Shown here: positions 1-6,794 of the stretch, piece by piece
How positions within the stretch are numbered: the first letter of the stretch is position 1
Layout of the letters: each line of letters begins with the position of its first letter
Origin: VFKE01 sp031400955
GTDB lineage: Bacteria > Verrucomicrobiota > Verrucomicrobiia > Verrucomicrobiales > Verrucomicrobiaceae
Reading direction: 5' to 3'
DNA length: 10,623 nt
NCBI GenBank assembly: GCA_031400955.1
Contig: JANNQW010000169.1
Location: 1 to 10,623 of the forward strand
Position numbers and translations under genes: made by a program
Notes under the pieces: generated by a model
Databases searched by the model: none
Told to the model about the DNA's origin: nothing
The model's input: the letters and a program-made list of their open reading frames with translations, nothing else

Positions 1-1
1 T

Positions 2-127
2 TGGGGTGGTGCAGAGAAGCACAAGCCCTTGATCGATAAGGTCTTGGAGTGGCAAAAACGGACTTCGCCGAAGTTGCCTCCTGAGCACTCGCCACCGGAC
101 GATAATGAACTCAAAAACGCTGCCTAA
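2..127 (+). CDS. C-terminal tail of an unrecognised protein, cut by the window edge
   Basis: An open frame of 41 codons enters from the left edge and ends at TAA (125-127). It reads WGGAEKHKPLIDKVLEWQ near its start and finishes in a charged, proline-rich, probably disordered tail (SPKLPPEHSPPDDNELKNAA). I do not recognise the family. A transposase tail is possible because the next segments are transposon debris, but nothing in the sequence proves that. Its stop codon overlaps the stop of the minus-strand glycosyltransferase remnant by three bases (TAA 125-127 against TAG read on the other strand at 126-124), so the two frames converge tail to tail. Confidence 0.35.
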   Translation, partial: WGGAEKHKPLIDKVLEWQKRTSPKLPPEHSPPDDNELKNAA

Positions 128-396
128 CTTCGGAATCCGGGATGAAGGCTGCGGAATGCCATGAGCATTTTCTTTGTCACGACTTGGGTAGCATAACCTT
201 CACGCAGCTTGATGCCGCATTCGTGGATTTCTTCAGCGGTCATCGCCAGGACCTCGTCGAGCGCGGAGAACAGCGATTCCCGGGAGCCGAGACAGAAGGC
301 ACCCTTGTAGGTCGCAACGCCGATGACTTCCTCTACTGAGGTGCCCGCGACAAAACAAACCGGAGTGCCGAGATAGTAGGCTTCCACCACGAACTC
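124..396 (-). pseudogene. Glycosyltransferase C-terminal remnant
   Basis: The last 90 or so residues of a minus-strand frame look like the C-terminal half of a GT-B glycosyltransferase. A segment EAYYLGTPVCFVAGTSVEEV has the usual 'acidic residue, small hydrophobics, G-x-P-V' layout of the nucleotide-sugar binding site. It is followed by a helical region (SLFSALDEVLAMTAEEIHECG) of the kind that closes these proteins. The frame stays open upstream to about 588, but beyond roughly 396 it is only the antisense of an IS91 transposase, so the N-terminal domain and catalytic half are missing. The junction with the IS91 remnant lies near 390-400. This is a truncated leftover and very unlikely to be functional. 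The exact GT family (GT1, GT4 or GT28-like) cannot be fixed from this part. Confidence 0.5.
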
Positions 397-903
397 GCCG
401 CCGCCATCGAGCACATCCGGCCCAAGTCCCAGCAGACCATCCGCTACTACGGTCTCTATCCCAACCGCAGCCGCGGCATGGCCCCCCGTTCCAGCGCCGC
501 TCATCCCGCCACCGCAGGCCGATCTCCCATGGAGCAACCGCCCTCCCACGAGCCACTCCTGCTCCCGCCGTCCAAAGCCAGCGCCCAAGCCATGCGCCCT
601 CTCTGGCGCGACCTCATTCTCAGCGTCTGGGGAGCCGACCTCTCCAGTGCACCTGCTGCAAGGGCACCATGAAACGGGTGGAAACCATCGTGCGGCCTGA
701 GCAGGTTGAATTCTTCCTGCGTCTCCTCGGGCTCTGGGAAGGTGTGATCGACATCCCGCCGCCCCATGAGGCCGCCCTACGACATCGAGACCTTCCAGCC
801 CATTCGCGCCGCCCTGTCAGACCATCAGAGCAGCGAATCCACCTGAAAGCACAAGGAAGTCCCGCTCGATGATGAGCGCATCCTAGTCCTCGCCGCCAAT
901 TGA
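391..903 (+). pseudogene. Decayed IS91-family transposase, C-terminal part
   Basis: Three plus-strand pieces read together as the C-terminal part of an IS91-type (Y2, rolling-circle) transposase. Piece one (391 to about 640) carries TIRYYGLYPNRSRG, the family's 'RYYGxYxNxxRG' signature, then LWRDLILSVWGAD. One base appears to be missing near 638-643; in the shifted frame the text continues PLQCTCCKGTMKRVETIV and LLGLWEGVIDIPPP, matching the family's 'DPLxCPxCGGxMRxI' cysteine motif and following segment. A second shift near 765-772 returns to the first frame (PPYDIETFQPIRAAL), an in-frame TGA stands at 844-846, and the typical tail KEVPLDDERILVL ends at TGA 901-903. The N-terminal half with the HUH and tyrosine motifs is absent. 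Family assignment is from recalled motifs; the frameshifts and stop are seen directly. This is non-functional mobile-element debris. Confidence 0.75.
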
Positions 904-1151
904 AGCAGGCCCGCCCGCCACCAAATCCTCCAGCCTGCGGTCTCCAGCCTCAAGCCTGAACTGTAAAACACCGCTGCTAAAAAAATCTTGGCACAGCGGG
1001 CAGGAGAGGTATGCTCACCGCGTTGAAACTGCGTCATGAAACCCGGCGCTACCCACCGCCACCGTGACAAATCAGGCGCGCAACATGCCATGGTCGGTCG
1101 CATTCATCCTTCCTCTTTCACAATTCATCCTTTATTCGCCCCTCTCTCCCC
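904..1151. other. Non-coding stretch after the IS91 remnant
   Basis: No believable gene is seen here. An interrupted inverted repeat CCGCTG (971-976) / CAGCGG (994-999) surrounds an A-rich loop and could be the structured end of the IS91-like element, since ends of that family are not inverted copies of each other but often hold a palindrome; this is inference. Further right the plus strand becomes strongly pyrimidine-rich (about 1100-1170), with the 10-mer ATTCATCCTT repeated at 1102-1111 and 1123-1132. No clear promoter for the downstream operon could be picked out. Confidence 0.4.
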
Positions 1152-1232
1152 CCATACCCCATCCCACCCCGTCTCCGATGCACGCACTGGGCCGCTCCGG
1201 CCCGGCACCCACGAAAGTAATTTCCTAGCAGT
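1152..1232. repeat. 81-bp direct repeat, copy 1
   Basis: This block aligns without gaps to 2345-2425, with 6 mismatches in 81 positions by hand alignment. It includes a perfect stem GGGCCG-CTC-CGGCCC at 1189-1203; in copy 2 two of the changes weaken that stem. The block has no terminal inverted repeats and no convincing coding potential. It ends two bases before the GTG start of the methyltransferase, and an in-frame TAG (1226-1228) inside it limits how far upstream that gene can begin. It may be an end of the decayed IS91-like element on its left, or an independent dispersed intergenic repeat. Confidence 0.85.
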
Positions 1233-1234
1233 CA

Positions 1235-1981
1235 GTGATTCGCAGTTTCAAGCACGGTTTGAAGAGCGCGTTTGAATTCAACTCATCTCGCCACAGGCTC
1301 TGGCTGGAGAATGAAGCGTTCGCTTCTTCTGTTCCTGCCGGTTCGCTGGTTTTGGACGCGGGTAGTGGCGACGCCCCCTACAAGCCACTTTTCAAACATG
1401 CTCGATACGAATCCGCTGATTTTGAAAAAGTGGACAAGAGATATGCGCCACCCACCTATGTGTGTGATTTGAAAAGCATACCCGTTGAAGATTGCCGCTT
1501 TGATTTCATCATTTTCAATCAGGTGATGGAGCATCTTCCGGAGCCGAGGCTGGTTCTTGCTGAACTGTTTCGTGTGTTAAAACCTGATGGAAGGATGATT
1601 TATACAGGCCCCTTTTTTTACGAAGAGCATGAGCAACCTTACGATTTTTACCGCTACACGCAGTTCGGGTTGCGCTACCTGTTGAACTCAGCCGGGTTTC
1701 TAATTGAGAGGCTGGATTGGATGGAAGGATATTTCGGCACAGTGGGCTACCAGCTAAACAGCATGGCGAAATACCTTCCAGGTAGGCCGCGTGAAATCGC
1801 CAAAGGCGCAAAAGGTTTTCTGTTGGCACCCCTGATGTTTCTGCTCAAAAGCCTTTTTGGCGTGCTCTCTGTTGTTTTTCATCGTGCTGAACTAAAATGG
1901 AAGTTTCAGAAAAGGGGATATCCGAAAAATTACGTGGCACACGTCTGCAAGCCCTCATCAGCAATAGTCTCTAGACCATGA
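1235..1981 (+). CDS. Class I SAM-dependent methyltransferase (Methyltransf_11 type)
   Basis: A 248-residue protein with a Rossmann-type methyltransferase core. Motif I is VLDAGSGDAPY (residues 39-49). The FDFIIFNQVMEHLPEP stretch (89-104) and the following LAELFRVLKPDGRMIYTGPF are the motif IV/post-motif region typical of this family. A hydrophobic stretch near the C-terminus (GFLLAPLMFLLKSLFGVLSVVF) may be a membrane-associated helix. The substrate is probably a sugar or glycan intermediate, inferred from the operon only. GTG 1235 is the first possible start after an in-frame TAG at 1226-1228, and no clear Shine-Dalgarno is seen. The start sits two bases after the repeat, so the native 5' end may have been replaced. 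The gene is AT-richer than its neighbours: 22 G/C in the 60 bases 1561-1620 against 40 in 3661-3720. Its TGA overlaps the next ATG (ATGA). Confidence 0.85.
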   Translation: MIRSFKHGLKSAFEFNSSRHRLWLENEAFASSVPAGSLVLDAGSGDAPYKPLFKHARYESADFEKVDKRYAPPTYVCDLKSIPVEDCRFDFIIFNQVMEHLPEPRLVLAELFRVLKPDGRMIYTGPFFYEEHEQPYDFYRYTQFGLRYLLNSAGFLIERLDWMEGYFGTVGYQLNSMAKYLPGRPREIAKGAKGFLLAPLMFLLKSLFGVLSVVFHRAELKWKFQKRGYPKNYVAHVCKPSSAIVSRP

Positions 1982-2421
1982 TTTCAAAACTCAAACGTGC
2001 TTTAAAGCGTCTACTCAAGAAGGCACCGCCCGCCGATCCCTTAAAAGGATTGGAGCCCGTGGACATCGTTCTCATGCGAAGGATTCAGGCAAGCCGCCTC
2101 ACCTATCTGGCCGACAACAAGCTGGTCAGCCTTGTGATGACATGCCGGCGCATCGAAAGCAGCGGTCTGAAGGGTATTTTCATGGAAGCGGGTTGCGCCC
2201 TCGGCGGCTCAATCATCCTCGACGACTATCATGACTGGGGCGGGTGCAAGAAAGCGACGGACGAGTTTTTGCAAACCGTTGTGGGCCAGTTCGCCCTTGA
2301 TGATTCGGCCAAATCCATGAAGATCACGCGGGTGAGGTTTGACTCCATACCCCCTCCCACCCTGTCTCCGATGCACGCCCTGGGCCGCTTCCGCCCGGCA
2401 CCCACGAAAGCAATTTCCTAG
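1978..2421 (+). pseudogene. TylF/macrocin O-methyltransferase-like gene with an internal deletion
   Basis: The N-terminal 78 residues end in GIFMEAGCALGGS, which is motif I of the TylF family (binds SAM). The next residues are IILDDYHDWGGCKKATDEFL, the family's C-terminal metal/DD motif, which normally follows a second 'PGGS' more than 100 residues later. The middle of the domain, including the aspartate-rich motif between them (usual family length about 240-260 residues), is therefore missing. The fusion point is a shared Gly-Gly-Ser near 2204-2212 and keeps the frame, as expected of a deletion between short identical stretches. Native homology seems to stop near KSMKITRV (to about 2338); the last residues (DSIPPPTLSPMHALG...) are read from the 81-bp repeat, so the C-terminus is also altered. 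It is almost certainly inactive. The start ATG 1978 overlaps the preceding stop. Confidence 0.7.
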
Positions 2422-2425
2422 CAGT
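2345..2425. repeat. 81-bp direct repeat, copy 2
   Basis: Same orientation as copy 1 and the same 81-base length, differing at six positions (for example GCACGCCC here against GCACGCAC). It supplies the last codons and the stop of the TylF-like remnant, and ends 29-44 bases before the pyruvyl transferase start. Together the two copies bracket the two methyltransferase genes. It interrupts an otherwise tightly overlapping operon, so it probably arrived, or was created by recombination, after the operon formed. Confidence 0.85.
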
Positions 2426-2469
2426 AAATCCAATCTCCACGCACATCGCCGAATTTGAAACCGCCCCGG

Positions 2470-3393
2470 ATGCTTGCCGCCTATACCCACTTAAGTTGCC
2501 TCGCCTATCGCACACACAACATAGGCGACATCATCCAGACGATCGCTCTCACGCGCCTACTCCCTCCGATGGCGGCGATCTACCGGCATGATCTCGGAAG
2601 CGCCCTCCCGGAGCGCGTGTTTGTGGTGAATGGATTTTTGGAACAGGACCATCCGCCTCAAGCTGAACCCGAGTGCTTGTTCGCCGGAGTGAGCGGCCCC
2701 TACATGCGACACGCGCAGTATTTGGATTGGCTGCGCCGCTCGCCTTGTCCGGTCGGAGCAAGGGATCCAGCGACGCTCGCACGACTTTCCAAGTCGGGCA
2801 TTCCCACAGAACTCGCAGGCTGCGCCACACTCACCTTGCCACGCTACGAAGGGCCAAGGCAGGGCATCATCTCCGTCGATTTCGAGGGGCCGGGAACCCG
2901 ACTCACTCACGCGATTTCAAGGCACATGAACCTCTCGGAGCAGTGGACAGCGGCTACCGAACTTCTTTCCAAATACAAAACCTCGGAAGCCGTTTACACC
3001 TCGCGCCTCCATGTGGCGCTGCCTTGTCTGGCGTTTGGCACTCCAGTCTGGATCGCCCGCCCAGGGGTCCGCGGATTTCCCGAAAGATTCTCCCTGCTTG
3101 AGGAAATGGGGATTCCGTTTGAGGAATCTGTCGTCCGCGACATCGCGCCGCAGCGGAAGCGATACATCCGTTTTTTGGAGGAGCACCTTGGCCAAACCAT
3201 CGAACCGGGAGAGATGAAAATTCCAACCCTCGCGGGACCCGACCGGTTGCATTTCCACGAGCAGGCGCGATTCCTCGGCGAAGACCTCTGGCACTGGCTT
3301 CAATTCCACTGGGGTCGCGAAGGGCGAAGGCTCCGCTTTCAGCGCTGGTGCGCAGCCTACACGGAACGGAGAACAGCGGAGCCGCGGATATGA
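2470..3393 (+). CDS. Polysaccharide pyruvyl transferase family protein
   Basis: About 307 residues. Signature segments are THNIGDIIQTIAL near the N-terminus, CPVGARDPATLARLSKSGI in the middle (the 'RDxxTxxxL...G' segment) and TSRLHVALPCLAFGTPVWI, the strongly conserved 'SRLHxxxxxLAxGTPV' box. These place it in the family that transfers pyruvate from phosphoenolpyruvate to sugars of capsules and exopolysaccharides; some members have other or unknown roles, so the reaction is inferred. No signal peptide or transmembrane helix is visible, so a cytoplasmic enzyme acting on nucleotide- or lipid-linked sugars is likely. I prefer ATG 2470; a TTG at 2455 in the same frame is possible, and TAA 2425-2427 closes the frame above. 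No Shine-Dalgarno is visible for either. The stop overlaps the next start (ATGA at 3390). Confidence 0.8.
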   Translation: MLAAYTHLSCLAYRTHNIGDIIQTIALTRLLPPMAAIYRHDLGSALPERVFVVNGFLEQDHPPQAEPECLFAGVSGPYMRHAQYLDWLRRSPCPVGARDPATLARLSKSGIPTELAGCATLTLPRYEGPRQGIISVDFEGPGTRLTHAISRHMNLSEQWTAATELLSKYKTSEAVYTSRLHVALPCLAFGTPVWIARPGVRGFPERFSLLEEMGIPFEESVVRDIAPQRKRYIRFLEEHLGQTIEPGEMKIPTLAGPDRLHFHEQARFLGEDLWHWLQFHWGREGRRLRFQRWCAAYTERRTAEPRI

Positions 3394-4484
3394 AAGCCCT
3401 CTTCGTTCTTGATCAAATCCAAGATGGAGGCGCGCAAATCCAAGCGCTCGATCTCGCTGTCGGCTTGAGGGAAAGCGGCATCGCGTGCCGTGTCGTGGCG
3501 TTGTATTCGGAAGCCAAACGCTCGAGCCACATGGGTGTCGAGACCAGCGGGCTGGGTATTTCCACAAACGCCACATCCTTTCCGCTGGCGTGCCTGCGAT
3601 TGTGGAATGTTTGCCGTCGCGACCGACCCGACCTTGTGCACAGCCACGCCGAAGTCCCGAACCTGGCGAGCCGCATCGTTTGCCGCTGGCTCGGCCTGCC
3701 GCATTTTGTCACCGCCCACTGCGAATTTCTGTGGAATTGGCGACGCAACTTCGGCATGGGCCTCGAGCGGCGCACATCGTTTTTGACGCACCGCTATTTC
3801 GCCGTTTCCGAAACCGTTGGCCGCATGCTGCGGGAGGACTTGCATATCCGACCAGACCGCATCCGGGTGATCCCCAATTGGCCGCCCCAGCCTGCCGAAT
3901 TCCGCAACGACAACCCGCTGCCCCCACGCGGATTTCCGACCCTTGTGAATGTGGCCCGGCTTCACAAACAGAAGCGCCAAGACATCCTCATCGAGGCGTT
4001 CCGCGAAGTTCGCCGGCGTTTTCCCGAAGCGGTTTTGTGGATTGCCGGAGAAGGCCCTGAAGAGTCGATTTTGCGCGGTCTCACAGGCGATGGAGTCCAG
4101 TTTCTTGGCTATCGGCGCGATGTCCCCCGGCTTCTTCGCGCAGCGGACCTTTTCGTTCTTTCCTCCGACTGGGAAGGCATGCCCCTCTCGGTTCTGGAGG
4201 CAATGAATGAGGGCGTCCCCGTTGTATCCACCGATGTGGCTGGAATCTCCGATCTCATCCAGCATGGCGTCTCGGGCAGGGTGGTTCCGCGTGGAAATTC
4301 CGCTGCCCTTGCCGAGGAAATCATCCAATGCCTCAACGCTCCCGATCAGGTCCGAGCCATAGGTGCGAAAGGAAAGTTGGTATGTGACGGTCTTCGGGAT
4401 CGCGGCGTGGCGGGCTACATCGCCAGCTACCGCGAAGTGCTCGGAGGCTTGGCGAATTCGGCCGGAGGAGATTCAAAGCCATGA
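3390..4484 (+). CDS. GT4 family glycosyltransferase
   Basis: A 364-residue retaining GT-B glycosyltransferase. The N-terminal domain begins MKALFVLDQIQDGGAQIQAL, with the G-G-A-x loop that contacts the acceptor side, and has PDLVHSHAEVPNLASRI (80-96). The C-terminal domain holds LVNVARLHKQKRQDILIEAF (186-204), WIAGEGPEE (217-225) and the diagnostic E-x7-E box EGMPLSVLE (E262, E270) followed by GVPVVSTDVAG. It is complete and of normal length. It should act in the cytoplasm on a nucleotide sugar and a lipid-linked acceptor; the sugar cannot be read from sequence. ATG 3390 overlaps the previous TGA, so I prefer it to the GTG-class start at 3348 that would lie inside the upstream gene. The stop again overlaps the next start (ATGA at 4481). 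Confidence 0.92.
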   Translation: MKALFVLDQIQDGGAQIQALDLAVGLRESGIACRVVALYSEAKRSSHMGVETSGLGISTNATSFPLACLRLWNVCRRDRPDLVHSHAEVPNLASRIVCRWLGLPHFVTAHCEFLWNWRRNFGMGLERRTSFLTHRYFAVSETVGRMLREDLHIRPDRIRVIPNWPPQPAEFRNDNPLPPRGFPTLVNVARLHKQKRQDILIEAFREVRRRFPEAVLWIAGEGPEESILRGLTGDGVQFLGYRRDVPRLLRAADLFVLSSDWEGMPLSVLEAMNEGVPVVSTDVAGISDLIQHGVSGRVVPRGNSAALAEEIIQCLNAPDQVRAIGAKGKLVCDGLRDRGVAGYIASYREVLGGLANSAGGDSKP

Positions 4485-5674
4485 ACGAACTTCGCGAGCA
4501 AAATATCCAGCCCAACACATGCATCGTCCACGCCGGAATGGTCAAGACCGGGACTACATCGATCCAGTCGAGTTTGTTTTACAATCTTCGAAGTGACCAT
4601 TTCCGGTTGCTAACGCTGGATTCCTACTTCGGAAACCTGCTCGTCGGCTCGGCGTTCGCTGGTGACTACGGCATCGGAGAGCGATTTATCTCCCATGGGG
4701 TCACCGCTGAAATGGCGGTAACGGTTCCCGCGCAATCGCGGGACTATTTAAATCGGGCTTTGGCAGCGGCCGGTGGCCACCATCGCACACCGATCCTCTC
4801 TGCTGAGATCATTGGTAACCTTCCGCGCGATGGCATCGAGCGTTTGAAGGGGTTCCTCGCGGATCGAGGGTGGATAACCCGGGTTATCCTCTATGTGCGG
4901 GCACCCTTGGATCTTTTGGAAAGCCGATTTCAACAACTCCTGCGAAATGGTAGCATTCCAAGCCGCATGCCGCGCAAGCTCGACGATTACATCAAACAAA
5001 GCAGTCGGATGAGTTACTCGGAGCCCCTGCGACTCCTCGATGAGGTTTTCGGGTGCGAAAATGTCACCCTCCAATGGTTCGACCCCAAACGGTTTCCCAG
5101 CCGCTGCGTCGTCCGACATTTTTGCGAATTTGCCGGAGTCCCGATCAGGGATGGTGACATCCTTCGCGAGAACGACTCGCTCAGCCTCGATGCACTTCGC
5201 TTCGTCTATGCTCTCATGCTCGCCGGTCGCTTCAAGGTCGGGAGTCGAATCGACAGATTGCGACGATCACTCCTTTTGGAACGCCTGGGAGAGTTGAGAG
5301 GGCCATCGCTCCGCTTTCACCCGGAGCTGGTCGCCCCGTTCGTCGAGAGGGTCGTTCCTGAAATGGCCTGGATCGAATCGCGCATGGGCGAGGTGCTGCC
5401 ATTGTCCCTTCATCCGCGCGGCAACGCAGAGGGCGTGAAATGCGAGGCGGACCTCCTGGACTTCAGTGCCGAATCGCTCGATTGGCTCGCAAAGACAAGC
5501 GGTCGCGGGGTTGTGAAAATCAAACAAGGGTCCGACATGGTGCATGCCGTGGTTGATCAACTCGAATCGATTGGCTTGCTTGGATCGCCGCGCCGCGTGT
5601 GCCGTGCCGTTCTGGCAAGAGCACACGAACTCCTGCGGCGTGCCAGCCTCCGTTCGCAAAATCTGCAGTCATGA
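4481..5674 (+). CDS. PAPS-dependent sulfotransferase family protein
   Basis: A 397-residue protein. HAGMVKTGTTSIQ (17-29) is the 5'-phosphosulfate-binding loop of sulfotransferases ('KTGTTS'), with Lys22 as the expected phosphosulfate-contacting residue. VILYVRAPLDLLESRFQQ (135-152) matches the 3'-phosphate-binding segment, with Arg140 and Ser148 as the usual contacts. FDPKRF and FCEFAGVP further on are common in bacterial members. The C-terminal 90 residues are extra to the core and I recognise nothing in them. It should move sulfate from PAPS to a hydroxyl of a glycan being made by the operon; the acceptor is inferred from the neighbouring glycosyltransferases. There is no signal peptide, so action is likely cytoplasmic. 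ATG 4481 overlaps the GT4 stop and its own TGA overlaps ATG 5671, so translation is probably coupled on both sides. Confidence 0.82.
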   Translation: MNELREQNIQPNTCIVHAGMVKTGTTSIQSSLFYNLRSDHFRLLTLDSYFGNLLVGSAFAGDYGIGERFISHGVTAEMAVTVPAQSRDYLNRALAAAGGHHRTPILSAEIIGNLPRDGIERLKGFLADRGWITRVILYVRAPLDLLESRFQQLLRNGSIPSRMPRKLDDYIKQSSRMSYSEPLRLLDEVFGCENVTLQWFDPKRFPSRCVVRHFCEFAGVPIRDGDILRENDSLSLDALRFVYALMLAGRFKVGSRIDRLRRSLLLERLGELRGPSLRFHPELVAPFVERVVPEMAWIESRMGEVLPLSLHPRGNAEGVKCEADLLDFSAESLDWLAKTSGRGVVKIKQGSDMVHAVVDQLESIGLLGSPRRVCRAVLARAHELLRRASLRSQNLQS

Positions 5675-6582
5675 CCGGGCCACTCTTTTCAGCTATCGGT
5701 GGAATGTCTGAAATGATTTCCGTCGTCATCCCCACCCGCAACCGCCCTCAAGCCGTGGAATCGTGCCTCGACGCCCTGGCAGCGCAAACATTGCCACCCG
5801 GAAGCTTCGAGGTCATTGTGGTGGACGATGGCAGCAAGCCGCCTCTCTCGCTCGATTGCTCGCGGTGGGCCACGAAGTTCGATCTCAAGCTCGTCAGCCA
5901 ACACAACACCGGCCCTGCCGGAGCGCGCAACCGCGGAGTCGCCGAGGCGCGTGGCGAATTCCTCGCCTTTACGGACGACGACTGCCGTCCGCGGTCGGAC
6001 TGGCTGAGCGCGCTTAGGTCAATTCATGGCGGTCACGAAGATCGTCTCGTCGGTGGCCGGGTAGAGAACGGGCTCCCGGCCGACTGCTTTGCATCGGCCA
6101 GTCAGGCGCTATGCGACTATCTTCTCGACTATTTCCGGGCCGCTGAAGGACGAGCGCCCTACTTCACCTCAAACAACATCGGCATGAGCCTGGCCGCGTT
6201 CAAGAGGCTCGGCGGTTTCGACGAGAGTTTCGGTCGCGTGGCTGCCGAAGATCGGGATTTTGGGCTTAGATGGGGCGAGAACGGCGGAAAGCTCGTGTAT
6301 GCCGCGCACGCTGTGATCGAGCATTATCATGCCATGACCTTCGGCGAGTATTGGCGTCAGCACTCGAACTACGGCGCCGGGAAACACTATCTGCACAAAT
6401 TGATGGAAGTGAGGCAAGCAAGAAGGCCAAGGCTCGAGAGCTTCGGTTTTTATTCCGGTCTGGTGCTCTGGCCCATCCGGAAGAACGGATTCAGGCGCGC
6501 CGACCTGTCGATCCTCATGGCGCTTAGCCAGGTCGCGATGGTCAGCGGCTACTTAGAGGCGGTTTGGGAGGAGCGCAGGTAG
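5671..6582 (+). CDS. GT2 family glycosyltransferase
   Basis: A 303-residue inverting GT-A glycosyltransferase. It has MISVVIPTRNRPQAVESCL at the start of the domain, VIVVDDGS (DDG 52-54, UDP binding), NTGPAGARNRGVAEARGEFL, the DXD-type metal site FTDDDCRP (102-104), and AAEDRDFGLRW (E193, D194, the catalytic ED pair of the family). A moderately hydrophobic stretch near the C-terminus (GFYSGLVLWPI) is too short for a sure transmembrane call. I chose ATG 5671 because it overlaps the previous stop as at other junctions of this operon; ATG 5704, at the start of MSEMISVVIPTRN, fits the usual beginning of the domain and remains a good alternative. This is the last gene of the operon, and I see no strong intrinsic terminator after its TAG. 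Confidence 0.92.
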   Translation: MTGPLFSAIGGMSEMISVVIPTRNRPQAVESCLDALAAQTLPPGSFEVIVVDDGSKPPLSLDCSRWATKFDLKLVSQHNTGPAGARNRGVAEARGEFLAFTDDDCRPRSDWLSALRSIHGGHEDRLVGGRVENGLPADCFASASQALCDYLLDYFRAAEGRAPYFTSNNIGMSLAAFKRLGGFDESFGRVAAEDRDFGLRWGENGGKLVYAAHAVIEHYHAMTFGEYWRQHSNYGAGKHYLHKLMEVRQARRPRLESFGFYSGLVLWPIRKNGFRRADLSILMALSQVAMVSGYLEAVWEERR

Positions 6583-6631
6583 GCACCCTAGGGCTTCGTC
6601 GGGGCTCGGATAGAGGTGCGCGTCATACCCC

Positions 6632-6794
6632 CTCTCATCCCCATCTCCCGCACACCAAGTCCTGGGTGAAGCCTTCCTTAAGGTGCAGCTTCACCACCTT
6701 CAATTAAAACTCCGGGGAGTAGCGATTCGTTGTCTTGCTCTTCTTGGCGCTGCGTGTGCGGCGCCTTCTTTTCTACTTCTTGTTTTTTTTCCAT
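6632..6794 (-). pseudogene. IS3-family orfA (HTH transposase subunit) remnant
   Basis: On the minus strand the text reads AKKSKTTNRYSPEF (stop) LKVVKLHLKEGFTQDLVC. This is the N-terminal helix-turn-helix region of an IS3-type OrfA ('YSPEFKxKVVKLxLEEG...'). The stop is a TAA at 6707-6705 where a lysine codon is expected, consistent with a single A-to-T change. After LVC the frame breaks again: GREMGM-like codons are found one base out of frame. Upstream, an ATG at 6794 opens a lysine-rich leader but in a different frame. Nothing of the rest of OrfA or OrfB follows before 6583. An inverted pair TGACAC (6797-6802) / GTGTCA (6819-6824) just upstream may belong to the element's end. Dead mobile-element fragment; family assignment from recalled motif. 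Confidence 0.6.

Noticed and set aside
1152..2425. Repeats as integron attC sites flanking gene cassettes
   Set aside because: No GTTRRRY/RYYYAAC core sites and no integrase gene are seen, and two overlapping genes share the interval.
2917..3576. Minus-strand open frame of 219 codons
   Set aside because: It lies opposite the pyruvyl transferase and GT4 genes and has no recognisable motif.
3357..4328. Minus-strand open frame of 323 codons
   Set aside because: It is the antisense of the clear GT4 gene, with no domain-like sequence.
6624..6655. Possible third copy of the 81-bp repeat (shared start CATACCCCCT)
   Set aside because: Similarity fades after about ten bases, and most of this stretch is explained as the antisense of the IS3 orfA remnant.
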